Shown here: in pieces, positions 48,306 to 56,360 of the stretch
Layout: each line of letters starts with the position of its first letter
How positions within the stretch are numbered: the first letter of the stretch is position 1
Assembly (NCBI RefSeq): GCF_043555865.1
Contig: NZ_JBIGHY010000007.1
Span: 186,001-250,000, forward strand
From: Pelomonas dachongensis
GTDB lineage: Bacteria > Pseudomonadota > Gammaproteobacteria > Burkholderiales > Burkholderiaceae_C
Length of the DNA: 64,000 nt
Direction: 5' to 3'
Notes under the pieces: model-generated
Told to the model about the DNA's origin: nothing
Seen by the model: only the letters and a program-made list of their open reading frames with translations
Database searches by the model: none
Made by a program: the position numbers and the translations under genes

Positions 48306-48440
48306 TTTGCGGCCGCCCGTTTCGAAGCAAGTATCCCATTTCGGGGCCCTCGTCGACCCTGCCGGGAACCCGGGGTGAGCAGGCCTCGCGACGCCCGACC
48401 GGTCAGAACCCGGAACGACCAGTTTCCTCGGGTAAACCGC

Positions 48441-48463
48441 ATTTGTTCGCCAGGCGAACAAAT
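48441..48463. promoter_or_regulatory. Palindrome 2 ahead of the GH74 gene
   Basis: ATTTGTTCGCC (48441-48451) and GGCGAACAAAT (48453-48463) are perfect 11-bp arms around one base, 37 bp upstream of the GH74 start. Its sequence differs from palindrome 1, so two different regulators, or one each for the two genes, are indicated. The length of the arms makes chance very unlikely. Confidence 0.7.
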
Positions 48464-48500
48464 TAGCATGGCGTCATTCGAACAAGACCCTGCTGGAGAC

Positions 48501-50801
48501 ATGAACCCCATCAAGCCCCTGCTGGGTGCGCTGCTGGCACTGGCCGGTGCCACCGCCAGCGCACAGCCCCCGGCCCCACCGACCACGCCGTACGACTGGC
48601 GCGCCGTCGAGATCGTCGGCGGCGGTTTCGTCGACGGCATCGTGTTCCACCCGACCATGCCGGGGCTGGCCTACGCCCGCACTGACATGGGCGGCGCCTA
48701 CCGCCGGGACACGGCCACCGGCCGCTGGCTGCCACTGCTGGACGGCCTGTCCCTGGCCGACGTGAACCTGATGGGCGTCGAAAGCGTGGCGGTGGACCCG
48801 CACGACGCTGATGCCGTCTACCTGGCCTGCGGCACCTACACCAGTCCCGCCGCGCCCAACGGCGCGCTGCTGCGCTCCAGCGACCGGGGCCGCACGTTCC
48901 AGCGCACCGACCTGCCGTTCAAGCTCGGTGCCAACGAAGGCGGGCGCGGCAACGGCGAGCGCCTGATGGTGGACCCCAACGACGGCCGCGTCCTCTACCT
49001 GGGCACACGCTACGCCGGCCTGTGGCGCAGCACCGACCGCGCCGCGACCTGGCGGCGCGTGGATGCATTCCCCGACGCCGCGTGGCGCCGCGACGCGAGC
49101 GACGGCCCGCCGCCGTCCTGGGGCGGCAGCGACGGCAAGGCCACCATCAACTTCATCGTCTTCGACCCCACGAGCAGCACACGCGGCCAGCCCAGCCGCA
49201 CGATCTACGCCGGCGTGTCGGTCGTCGGCCGGCCCGGCCTGTGGGTCAGCCGCGATGCCGGCGCCAGCTGGGCGCCCGTGCCCGGCGGCCCCACGCTCCA
49301 CCGCCCCATGCGCGCCGCGCTGGCCGGCGACGGCCGGCTCTACATTGCCTATGCCATCGAGCCCGGCCCGCACCGCATGAAGGACGGCAGCGTCTGGCGG
49401 CTGGACCCGCGCAGCGGCAGCTGGGCCGACATCACGCCCGCCCCTCCCGGCGCCACCGACCCCTTCGGCTACGCCACCGTCGCCGTGGACCCGCGCGACC
49501 CGAAGCGTCTGCTGGCGAGTACAGCGGGCCGCGGCAAGGGGGACGAACTGTTCCACAGCGTGGACAGCGGCGCGACCTGGAAACCGCTGTTCACCACTGC
49601 CACCTTCGACGCGTCCGCCGCGCCCTACGTGGCCGACACGCACCTGCACTGGCTGTTCGACGTCAAGATCAACCCCGCCAACCCCGACCACGCCATCTTC
49701 ACCACCGGCTACGGCGGCTGGGAAACGTTCAACCTCACCGCCGCTGACAAGGGCCAACCGACCACCTGGCAGGTCATGAGCCGCGGCATCGAGGAGACCG
49801 TCGCGCTGGCACTGCACAGCCCTACGACAGGCGTGCCACTGGTGACGGCCATCGGCGACTACTCCGGCTTCGTGCACACCGACCTCGACAAACCGGCTCC
49901 TGGCAACCCCAAGCCGCCCTTCTTCGGCAACACGCATGACGTGACTGGCGCGGAAGCAGCGCCCGAAGTCGTCGTGCGTATCGGCCACGCGCGCGACGGC
50001 GGCAAGAACCTGGGTTATTCACTGGACGGCGGCGCCACGTGGCGCGAACCCCGCGCCGTCCCGGCGGGCAAGCCGGTCGGCGACGGCTTCATCGCGGTTT
50101 CGGCCGACGGCAAGGCCTGGGTGTGGACGCCCAAAGGCCAGGTGCCGCACGTCAGCCACGACCGCGGCGACAGCTGGACGCCCGTCAAAGGCCTGCCCGC
50201 GGGCACCCGCGTGGTGGCCGACCGCGCGAACCCGCGGCGCTTCCATGCGATGGCCCTGTTCGAAGACCAGCTGTTCGGCAGCAACGATGCCGGGCTCAGC
50301 TTCAGCGCCCGCCCGCTGGCGCTGCCGGACGGCCCCGTCATGCGGCCCGCCTCGGGCGTGCACAACCACAGCAACCGCGGCGACGACCGCGGCGGCCAGG
50401 ACCGCCTCTACGCCACGCCCGGCCGCGAAGGCGACCTGTGGCTGGCCGCCTTCCACGGCCTGTACCGCGGCGGCGACGGCCAGGCGATGAAGCGGCTGCC
50501 GGCCGTGTCGCAGATCCACGCGTTCGGCTTCGGCCGCGCCGCGCCGGGGTCGTCAGTGCCGTCGCTGTACCTCGTCGGCACGGTGGCGGGCCAGTACGGC
50601 ATCTTCCGCTCCACCGACGGCGGCAACGGCTGGCAGCGCATCAACGACGACGCGCACCAGTGGGGCCTGATCTTGCAGATCAGCGGTGATCCCAAGGTGT
50701 TTGGCCGCGTGTACGTGGGCACCCATGGGCGGGGTGTGGTCTACGGCGACCCTCGGCCCCAGTCAACGGCCGACATCGCCGACCGGCCAGGACGGCCTTG
50801 A
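48501..50801 (+). CDS. Secreted GH74-type xyloglucanase-like enzyme
   Basis: 766 aa with signal peptide MNPIKPLLGALLALAGATASA. The chain is two tandem seven-bladed propellers, as in family 74, with repeated sialidase-like Ser/Asp-box turns (SSDRGRTF, SRDAGASW, SVDSGATW, SLDGGATW, SHDRGDSW, STDGGNGW). The conserved ARTDMGGAYRRD near residue 57 carries the usual catalytic Asp, and a second region is NPANPDHAIFTTGYGGWE. Family 74 cuts xyloglucan backbones. Start at 48501; an ATG at 48468 in frame would add 11 residues. Divergent from the sugar symporter. Confidence 0.9.
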   Translation: MNPIKPLLGALLALAGATASAQPPAPPTTPYDWRAVEIVGGGFVDGIVFHPTMPGLAYARTDMGGAYRRDTATGRWLPLLDGLSLADVNLMGVESVAVDPHDADAVYLACGTYTSPAAPNGALLRSSDRGRTFQRTDLPFKLGANEGGRGNGERLMVDPNDGRVLYLGTRYAGLWRSTDRAATWRRVDAFPDAAWRRDASDGPPPSWGGSDGKATINFIVFDPTSSTRGQPSRTIYAGVSVVGRPGLWVSRDAGASWAPVPGGPTLHRPMRAALAGDGRLYIAYAIEPGPHRMKDGSVWRLDPRSGSWADITPAPPGATDPFGYATVAVDPRDPKRLLASTAGRGKGDELFHSVDSGATWKPLFTTATFDASAAPYVADTHLHWLFDVKINPANPDHAIFTTGYGGWETFNLTAADKGQPTTWQVMSRGIEETVALALHSPTTGVPLVTAIGDYSGFVHTDLDKPAPGNPKPPFFGNTHDVTGAEAAPEVVVRIGHARDGGKNLGYSLDGGATWREPRAVPAGKPVGDGFIAVSADGKAWVWTPKGQVPHVSHDRGDSWTPVKGLPAGTRVVADRANPRRFHAMALFEDQLFGSNDAGLSFSARPLALPDGPVMRPASGVHNHSNRGDDRGGQDRLYATPGREGDLWLAAFHGLYRGGDGQAMKRLPAVSQIHAFGFGRAAPGSSVPSLYLVGTVAGQYGIFRSTDGGNGWQRINDDAHQWGLILQISGDPKVFGRVYVGTHGRGVVYGDPRPQSTADIADRPGRP

Positions 50802-50939
50802 TCGAGGGATCGCTTATGCGTGCAACTCGGTGGTCCATGGAGAGACCGGCAACAGCCTGTCGCTTCGTCCATGGCGGCGGGCGGCTTGCGACCGTTGAAA
50901 ACTTCCGTCGCTGCCCGAACGCGGGCACTCAACGTCAAA

Positions 50940-51022
50940 GTTCAGGGCGCAACGCCGTATGGCGCAGCGCCCGTCCACCGCAAGTCAGGCCACGCCAGAA
51001 TCTTGCCTGACGCGGCCTGAAC
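50940..51022. repeat. Complex inverted-repeat structure beside the lipoprotein gene
   Basis: Outer arms GTTCAGG (50940-50946) and CCTGAAC (51016-51022) enclose two hairpins. The first is GCGC-AA-CGCC-GTAT-GGCG-CA-GCGC (50947-50970); the second pairs GTCAGGC (50984-50990) with GCCTGAC (51005-51011). The whole can fold as a three-way junction. It begins just after the stop of the lipoprotein gene (which is at 51028 on the other strand). It may be a terminator cluster, a structured RNA or a recombination site. The orientation of the outer GTT/AAC arms is opposite to that of an attC. Confidence 0.5.
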
Positions 51023-51027
51023 TGAGC

Positions 51028-51483
51028 TCACTGCTCATAGCACTTGCCAGAAGGGTCAGCTTCGATCTGGATGAGATCGCCGCCACCGCCGCCCCAGACG
51101 TTGCCACCCGTGAAAATGAGGCAACCTTCGCCCTTGTACAGAACCTGCATGCGGCGCGCGTCGTTTCCGAAGTAGAAGGGGATCCACCGCTTGCCAGACT
51201 CATAGCTGTGCGATCGGTCTGGAGCGCGCCCAAAGACAGTTTGTACGTCGTCTGTGCTCATACCGATCTTGAGCTTTGAGAACCGTGATTCACGGGTGAT
51301 GACACCCTTGACTTCCCCCGTGTACTTCCCGTCGATGGACTTGACCAGGCGCGGCGCGGCGCTCGATGAAACAACCGACTCGGCGGTCGGGCTGGGAGCC
51401 ACTGGCGGTTGACTCGGCGAAGAGGCACACGCTGCGAGAAGGGCGGAGGTGCCAATGATGGCTACAGACTGGAGGAATTTCAT
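51028..51483 (-). CDS. Small lipoprotein with SmpA/BamE-like fold
   Basis: 151 aa. Signal peptide with lipobox LLAAC (MKFLQSVAIIGTSALLAAC). The C-terminal half (FSKLKIGMSTDDVQTVFGRAPDRSHSYESGKRWIPFYFGNDARRMQVLYKGEGCLIFTGGNVW) resembles the small beta-alpha fold of SmpA/OmlA and BamE. Start chosen at 51483; a longer ORF to 51600 lacks a start of this kind. GC content is visibly lower than its neighbours and it lies between an unusual inverted-repeat structure and an attC-like site, so it may be a mobile cassette gene. Confidence 0.8.
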   Translation of the reverse strand: MKFLQSVAIIGTSALLAACASSPSQPPVAPSPTAESVVSSSAAPRLVKSIDGKYTGEVKGVITRESRFSKLKIGMSTDDVQTVFGRAPDRSHSYESGKRWIPFYFGNDARRMQVLYKGEGCLIFTGGNVWGGGGGDLIQIEADPSGKCYEQ

Positions 51484-51551
51484 GGGCTGGACGAAGTGGA
51501 CGCCGGGGCGTGGTTGAGAACTGGGTGAGCAAAGCTCAGGTTGGTTTGCGC

Positions 51552-51642
51552 GGCCTAACTTTGGACATAACCGGCTCCGAAGCGTAGCGGAGGGCGCCAA
51601 GAAGCGCAGCTTTCCCGAGGCCGGCTGATGTAATGGTTAGCC
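51552..51642. repeat. Integron attC-like recombination site
   Basis: GCCTAAC (51553-51559) and GTTAGCC (51636-51642) have the form of the inverse and core sites RYYYAAC and GTTRRRY, except one base in the second. Between them ACAT (51565-51568) pairs with ATGT (51628-51631) and CCGGC (51571-51575) with GCCGG (51620-51624), leaving unpaired bases on one arm as attC sites do. Total about 91 bp. It is 69 bp upstream of the lipoprotein start. No integrase is in the window. Confidence 0.5.
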
Positions 51643-51748
51643 ACTATTCACAGCCGGGGTAGACGCGCCATGGGCGCGATGACCGAGGGTGTCTCCTCAA
51701 ACTGCCTGCTCACGCCACCGCCAGCTATCGCCCGCGCGGGCCATGGCA

Positions 51749-53071
51749 TCAGCCAGCAATGCCCGCGAACGCGTCCCGCGTCAGGTTCTCGGGCGCCTCG
51801 CCCGCGGCGCGGCAGGCCACGTCGTCTTCGATGCGGATGCCGCCGTAGCGCGACAGACGCTCGACCGCGTCCCAGTTCACATTCGCAGCCTGCTGTGATG
51901 CGCGCAGCTGGCGCAGCAGCGTCGGAATGAAGTACAGCCCCGGCTCGATGGTGACCACCATGCCGGCCTGCAGCGGGCGGGTCAGGCGCAGGTAGCGGTG
52001 GCCCTCGGGCTTGTCGGCCGTGCCGCCGGTCTCGGCCGCCATGAAGCCGCCCACGTCGTGCACCTGCAGGCCCAGCAGGTGGCCGATGCCGTGCGGGAAG
52101 AACGGTTTGGTAACGCCCTCGGCCACCATCGCTTCGTCGCTCATCTTGACGAGGCCGGCCTCGCGCAGCACGCGGGCGATGCGGCGATGCGTGCTGAGGT
52201 GGATGTCGCGGTAGTCCACGCCCTCGCGCACCTCGTCCACCAGCGCGAGCTGCTCCACCTCCATCGCCGCCACCAGCGCGGCGAACTCGTCGTGCCCGGG
52301 CGTCACCCAGGTGCGCGTGATGTCACTGGCGTAGCCGTTGACCTGCGCACCGGCGTCGATCAGGAAGCTGCGCGACTCGGCCGGCGGGCTCTCGGCCTGG
52401 TACTGGTAGTGCAGCACGGCCGCGTGCTCGTTCAGCCCCACGATGTTGCCGTACGGCAAGTCGCGGTCGGTGTGGCCGGTGGCCAGCAGGTAGGCGCGGT
52501 GGATGGCGGCCTCGCTGTCGCCGCGAAGGAAGGCCGCGCGCGCCGCATGATGGCCCGGCACGGCGCGGCTCTGGGCGGCGCGCATCTGCGCCAGCTCGTA
52601 GGGCGTCTTCACGCCGCGCGCCCAGTGCAGCAGGTTCAGCAGCGCCTCGGGATTGTTCGGCGCGATGCCAGGCAGCGCCGCATCGGGCTCGGCCACGATG
52701 GCGGTGCGCGGCGTGGCGCAGTCGGCCAGCGCCTGCGCCGCCTCGCCGGGCTCGCGGATGACCACCAGTTCCACCGCGTCCACCCATTCCCCGCTTGGCG
52801 CTTCGGGCGGCACATGCCAGTAGTCATCGGGCTGGTAGTAGACGACGCGCGGCTTGCGGCCCGGCCGCACCGCCAGCCACGAGTGCGGATGGCTGGTGAG
52901 CGGCAGCCAGTGCTTGAAGTGCGGGTTCGGCTGGAACAGGTAGGGCCGGTCGTCCAGGAAGGCGTACTTCTCGATGCCGGCGGCAATCAGCAGCGTGTCG
53001 AAGCCGCAGCGAGCCAAGGCCCTTTCGGCCTGTTGCTGCAGCGTGGCGAGGTGGTCGAGGTAGAGGCTCAT
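51749..53071 (-). CDS. pepQ: Xaa-Pro dipeptidase PepQ
   Basis: 440 aa, usual for the long PepQ form. It cleaves dipeptides with C-terminal proline in the cytosol. The pita-bread metal site is visible: LIDAGAQVNGYASDITRTW (two Asp), FFPHGIGHLLGLQVHDVGG (His), VTIEPGLYFIP (Glu) and RYGGIRIEDDV (Glu). Begins MSLYLDHLATLQQQAERALARCGFDTLLIAAG. Ten bp downstream of the DUF1161 gene, so one operon. Confidence 0.94.
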   Translation of the reverse strand: MSLYLDHLATLQQQAERALARCGFDTLLIAAGIEKYAFLDDRPYLFQPNPHFKHWLPLTSHPHSWLAVRPGRKPRVVYYQPDDYWHVPPEAPSGEWVDAVELVVIREPGEAAQALADCATPRTAIVAEPDAALPGIAPNNPEALLNLLHWARGVKTPYELAQMRAAQSRAVPGHHAARAAFLRGDSEAAIHRAYLLATGHTDRDLPYGNIVGLNEHAAVLHYQYQAESPPAESRSFLIDAGAQVNGYASDITRTWVTPGHDEFAALVAAMEVEQLALVDEVREGVDYRDIHLSTHRRIARVLREAGLVKMSDEAMVAEGVTKPFFPHGIGHLLGLQVHDVGGFMAAETGGTADKPEGHRYLRLTRPLQAGMVVTIEPGLYFIPTLLRQLRASQQAANVNWDAVERLSRYGGIRIEDDVACRAAGEAPENLTRDAFAGIAG

Positions 53072-53081
53072 ACCGTGCTCC

Positions 53082-53318
53082 TCACTTGCGCACGTAGGTC
53101 AGCTTCTTGGTGCCGCCGTCGCAGCTGCCGATGACCTGCGCATCTCCCACCTTGTCGTTCTCGACCGCGGCAATCTCGTAGCCCTTCACGCCCTTCTCGT
53201 CCAGCTTCGCGGCGATCTCGGCCTTCAGTTCTTCGCAGGGCTTGGGCGCGGCCTGCACGGCCTGGGTCAGCAGCACGGCAGTGGCTGCGATCAGCAGCAG
53301 GGTGGGCTTGGTGGACAT
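53082..53318 (-). CDS. DUF1161 family exported protein
   Basis: 78 aa with signal peptide MSTKPTLLLIAATAVLLTQAVQAAP. The short mature part (KPCEELKAEIAAKLDEKGVKGYEIAAVENDKVGDAQVIGSCDGGTKKLTYVRK) has the two cysteines and KxYxL pattern of DUF1161. The function of this family is unknown; members are small periplasmic proteins. The start at 53318 gives the signal peptide. Same strand as pepQ, 10 bp upstream. Confidence 0.88.
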   Translation of the reverse strand: MSTKPTLLLIAATAVLLTQAVQAAPKPCEELKAEIAAKLDEKGVKGYEIAAVENDKVGDAQVIGSCDGGTKKLTYVRK

Positions 53319-53408
53319 GGTGGTTTTGCTTGTGGCAGGGAGGTGGCGCCATTGTCCGGCAGCCGGCGTCGCTGCCGCCGCCACCGCCGCCGGTTCATCG
53401 CGACGTGC

Positions 53409-54290
53409 TCAGCCGCGAGCCGCCGCCGCGCACTCGGCGCGCAGCCACGCCGCGAAGGCGCGCATCGCTGCCGTGGGTTCGCGCGACAGCAACTGCGTGA
53501 GCCAGTAGCTGCCGGCATCCAGCGTCTGCGCGAACGGCTGCACCAGCCGGCCGGCGCGCAGCTCGCGCGCGAACATGCACGGCGGCGCGAGCGCCACGCC
53601 CTCGCCGCGCAGCGCCGCTTGCACCATCAGCGCCGAGGCGTCGAACACCGGCCCGCGCGCCGCCACGCGCGGCGCACCGGCCGCCGCCAGCCAGGCCGGC
53701 CAGTCGCCCTGGCGATAGGAGCGCAGCAGCGGCACGCGGGCCAGGTCTTCGGGCTGCTGCAGCTGCGCGGCCAGTGCCGGATCGCACAACGGGGCCAGCG
53801 GCGCGGCCAGCAGCGGCTCGGCCTCGACGCTGCGCCAGGCGCCGTCGCCAAAGCGGATGGCCAGGTCCAGCCCCTCGGCGGCCAGGTCGACCTTGTTGTT
53901 GTGCGTCTGCACGCGCAACTCGATGCGCGGATGCCCGGCGCGGAAGTCAGCCAGACGTTCCAGCAAAAAGCCCAGCGCGAACGTCCCGACGACACCCACG
54001 GTCAACACCTCGGCCGGCCCGCCCTCGCGCAACGCCGCCAGCGCCGCGCCCATGCGCTCGAAGGCCTGCGCCACGACGGGTGCCAGCGCTTCGCCCTCGT
54101 CGGTCAGCAGCAGACCGCGTGCATGGCGGCGGAACAGCACCCGGCCCAGCTGCGCCTCCAGCGCCTTGACCTGGTGGCTGACGGCCGCCTGCGTCACGCA
54201 CAGCTCGTCGGCCGCGCGGCTCAGGTTCAGGTGGCGGGCTGCCGCCTCGAAGGCGCGCAGCCCGTTCAACGACACCCCATTCAGCGACAA
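53409..54290 (-). CDS. LysR-family regulator, AmpR-like, divergent from the beta-lactamase
   Basis: 293 aa. The N-terminal helix-turn-helix is LNGLRAFEAAARHLNLSRAADELCVTQAAVSHQVKALEAQLGRVLFRR (about residues 8-56), close to AmpR/GcvA type. The effector-binding domain contains LTVGVVGTFALGFLLERLADFRAGHPRIELRVQTHNNKVDLAAEGLDLAIRFGDGAW. AmpR proteins sense muropeptides and switch on the divergently transcribed beta-lactamase. The gap is 107 bp, and the layout equals that of ampR-L2/PenA pairs, so an AmpR role is likely. Confidence 0.9.
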   Translation of the reverse strand: MSLNGVSLNGLRAFEAAARHLNLSRAADELCVTQAAVSHQVKALEAQLGRVLFRRHARGLLLTDEGEALAPVVAQAFERMGAALAALREGGPAEVLTVGVVGTFALGFLLERLADFRAGHPRIELRVQTHNNKVDLAAEGLDLAIRFGDGAWRSVEAEPLLAAPLAPLCDPALAAQLQQPEDLARVPLLRSYRQGDWPAWLAAAGAPRVAARGPVFDASALMVQAALRGEGVALAPPCMFARELRAGRLVQPFAQTLDAGSYWLTQLLSREPTAAMRAFAAWLRAECAAAARG

Positions 54291-54314
54291 GCTGATCCCC
54301 TTGAAAACTAAGAG

Positions 54315-54324
54315 CTGACCTCAG
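54315..54324. promoter_or_regulatory. Small palindrome in the AmpR-like / beta-lactamase divergent region
   Basis: CTGA and TCAG flank CC, next to the AT-rich TTGAAAACTAAGAG stretch. LysR proteins bind imperfect T-N11-A sites; this is the only obvious dyad in the 107-bp divergent gap. Assignment to AmpR is inference. Confidence 0.3.
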
Positions 54325-54397
54325 AAACCATCGATTGTGCCCAGCAGCCGTCTCTCCAGAGAATGCACCGCACCTGTTACCCACCCCGAGAAGAACT

Positions 54398-55309
54398 ATG
54401 AGCCTCATCACCCGCCGCCAGGCGCTCGCCAGTACCACCGCTGCGGTGTTGCTGCCCGCCTTCACTGCTCCGGCCCGCGCCGAGGCCGACCATCCCGAGC
54501 TGCTGGCGCTGGAGCGCCGGGCTGGCGGCCGGCTCGGCGTGGCGGTGTTGGACACCGCCAGCGGCGCAAAGACCGGCCTGCGCCGCGATGAGCGCTTCGG
54601 CATGTGCTCCACCTTCAAGCTGCCGCTGGCCGGGCTGGTGCTGAAGGCCGCCGACGAGGGCCGACTGGCGCTGGACCAGTGGGTGGCCTACGGCGAGCAG
54701 GACATGGTTTCGCACGCGCCGGTCACGTCGCAGCACCTGAAGGCCGGTGGCATGACGGTGGGCGCGCTCGCCGAGGCCACGCAGGTCACCAGCGACAACC
54801 CGGCCGCCAATCTGCTGATCACGCTGCTGGGCGGCCCCGCGGCCATCACCGCGTCGCTGCGCGCGCTGGGCGACGCCCACACGCGGCTGGACCGCATGGA
54901 GCCCGAGATGAACCGGGTGTCGGGCGACGAAGTTCGCGACACCACCACGCCCGCCGCGATGGCACGCACGACGGCGCGCATGCTGCGCTCCGACTGGCTG
55001 TCGCCCGCGTCGCGCGAGCGGCTGGCTGGCTGGATGGTGGCCACGCAGACCGGCCGCAAGCGGCTGCGCGCGGGCCTGCCCGCCGCCTGGCGCGCCGGCG
55101 ACAAGACCGGCACGGCCATGCACTCGAGCATGGCCGACAAGCTCAACGACGTGGCCATCGCCTGGCCCGATGCGCGGCAGGCCGTCGTCATCGCCGCCTA
55201 CTACGACGCGCCGGGCCGGACCGGCCGCATGCGCGACGAGGACCAGGCCGTGCTGGCCGAGGTGGGCCGTATCGCCGCGGCCTGGTGGCAGGCGCTGCCG
55301 CGCCGCTGA
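54398..55309 (+). CDS. Class A beta-lactamase with Tat signal and extended beta3-beta4 loop
   Basis: 303 aa. The N-terminal SLITRRQALASTTAAVLLP is a Tat-type signal. Active-site residues are complete: Ser71 and Lys74 (CSTFK), SDN at 132-134, Glu168 in EPEMN, and KTGT from residue 236. The loop after KTG reads TAMHSSMADKL before ND, about four residues longer than in common class A enzymes, which may alter the spectrum. Features (MCSTFK, DERF) resemble the L2 enzyme of Stenotrophomonas. A divergent AmpR-like gene implies induction. No sign of recent transfer. Confidence 0.93.
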   Translation: MSLITRRQALASTTAAVLLPAFTAPARAEADHPELLALERRAGGRLGVAVLDTASGAKTGLRRDERFGMCSTFKLPLAGLVLKAADEGRLALDQWVAYGEQDMVSHAPVTSQHLKAGGMTVGALAEATQVTSDNPAANLLITLLGGPAAITASLRALGDAHTRLDRMEPEMNRVSGDEVRDTTTPAAMARTTARMLRSDWLSPASRERLAGWMVATQTGRKRLRAGLPAAWRAGDKTGTAMHSSMADKLNDVAIAWPDARQAVVIAAYYDAPGRTGRMRDEDQAVLAEVGRIAAAWWQALPRR

Positions 55310-55315
55310 CGACGC

Positions 55316-55885
55316 TCAGCCCTCGCGGTCCCAGACGACGCCTTCTTCCGTCAGCATCGCGTCCAGCGGCACGTCCAGCGGGCTGGGCTTCAACAGCGGC
55401 AGAAAGCCATGCGCGTAGCCGATGCCCACGGCAGCCGGCCGCGGCTGCATCTCGGCCAGCGTCTTGTCCATGAAGCCGCCGCCGTAACCTAGCCGCAGGC
55501 CGCACGGACCGAAGCCCAGGCAGGGCACCAGCATCAGGTGCGGCTGGAAGGCCTCGGTGCCCTTGGGCTTGGGGATGTGGAAGGCGTCCTCCTCCATCGG
55601 GCAGCCGGGATACCAGACATGAAAGCGCAGCGTGCCGTGCTCCTTGTCCACCACCGGCAGGCCGATGCGGCGCTCGGGGTGGTTCTCGCCCCAGCGGTAC
55701 AGCGTGGGCAGCGGGTCGAACTCGCCCTTGATGGGCCAGTAGGCGCCGATGGTCTTCTCCTGCCGGCGCAGGAGCCAGACGGCCAGCACCTCCTGCAGTT
55801 CCGCCGCCAAGTCCAGCCGGTTGGGCAGGGCCAGGCGTTGTTCGATCAGCTTGTGCCGAAGGGCAGCGCGGTCGTTCGCATCCAT
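55316..55885 (-). CDS. 5-formyltetrahydrofolate cyclo-ligase, paralog 1
   Basis: 189 aa. It converts 5-formyl-THF to 5,10-methenyl-THF with ATP. Landmarks are RHKLIEQRLALP, IGAYWPIKGEFDPLPTL, and PCLGFGPCGLRLGYGGGFMDKTLAE (the YGGGFxD nucleotide motif). A second, quite different copy lies at 59531. Start chosen at 55885 (MDANDRAAL). It is convergent with the beta-lactamase gene (6 bp) and divergent from the TfoX gene (25 bp). Confidence 0.9.
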   Translation of the reverse strand: MDANDRAALRHKLIEQRLALPNRLDLAAELQEVLAVWLLRRQEKTIGAYWPIKGEFDPLPTLYRWGENHPERRIGLPVVDKEHGTLRFHVWYPGCPMEEDAFHIPKPKGTEAFQPHLMLVPCLGFGPCGLRLGYGGGFMDKTLAEMQPRPAAVGIGYAHGFLPLLKPSPLDVPLDAMLTEEGVVWDREG

Positions 55886-55910
55886 GGCCGTAGAGCTTAC
55901 AGTGGCCGGC

Positions 55911-56360
55911 ATGGATGCCCTCACCGACCTGTGCGTGGAGTTGCTGTCGCCGCTGGGGCCCGTGCGCACGCGGGCCATGTTCGGCGGCCGGGGCTTCTAC
56001 GTGGACGGGCTGTTCATGGCTCTGATCGCGAACGGCGAGTTCTTCCTGAAAACCGACGACACGACGCGCGAGCGCTTCATCGCCGCCGGCTGCCGGCCGT
56101 TCAGCTTCGACACCAAGGACGGCGATCGCATCGTCATGAGCTACTTCAGCGCGCCGGAAGAAGCGCTGGAATCGCCGCCCTTGATGCTGCCGTGGGCGCG
56201 GCTCGCGTTCGAGGCCGCGCTGCGGGCGGCGAACGCCAAGGTGAAGAAAAAGCCTTCAGCCGCGGCCGTCGCGAAGCGGGCGGCCCAATCAGCGCCGGAC
56301 AAATCCGCCGCCAAGCAGCCGGCGGCCCAGAAGAAAGCCGCCCGGACCCGCCGCCCCTGA
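55911..56360 (+). CDS. TfoX/Sxy-like N-terminal domain protein
   Basis: 149 aa. The TfoX N-terminal domain covers about residues 1-95 (MDALTDLCVELLSPLGPVRTRAMFGGRGFYVDGLFMALIANGEFFLKTDDTTRERFIAAGCRPFSFDTK, YFSAPEEALESP). In gamma-proteobacteria TfoX controls competence; single-domain forms in other bacteria are uncharacterised. A Lys/Ala-rich tail follows. Start at 55911; an in-frame Met at 55884 is possible. The 3' end overlaps the DUF2917 gene by 72 bp. Consistent with dprA in the window. Confidence 0.88.
   Translation: MDALTDLCVELLSPLGPVRTRAMFGGRGFYVDGLFMALIANGEFFLKTDDTTRERFIAAGCRPFSFDTKDGDRIVMSYFSAPEEALESPPLMLPWARLAFEAALRAANAKVKKKPSAAAVAKRAAQSAPDKSAAKQPAAQKKAARTRRP

Noticed and set aside
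50940..51022. Left structured element as a second attC site
   Set aside because: Its outer arms are GTT...AAC, the reverse of the RYYYAAC...GTTRRRY order an attC requires.
54398..55309. Carbapenemase assignment from the Cys before the active-site Ser
   Set aside because: Class A carbapenemases pair Cys69 with Cys238. No second cysteine is found near the KTG motif, so only a general class A call is supported.
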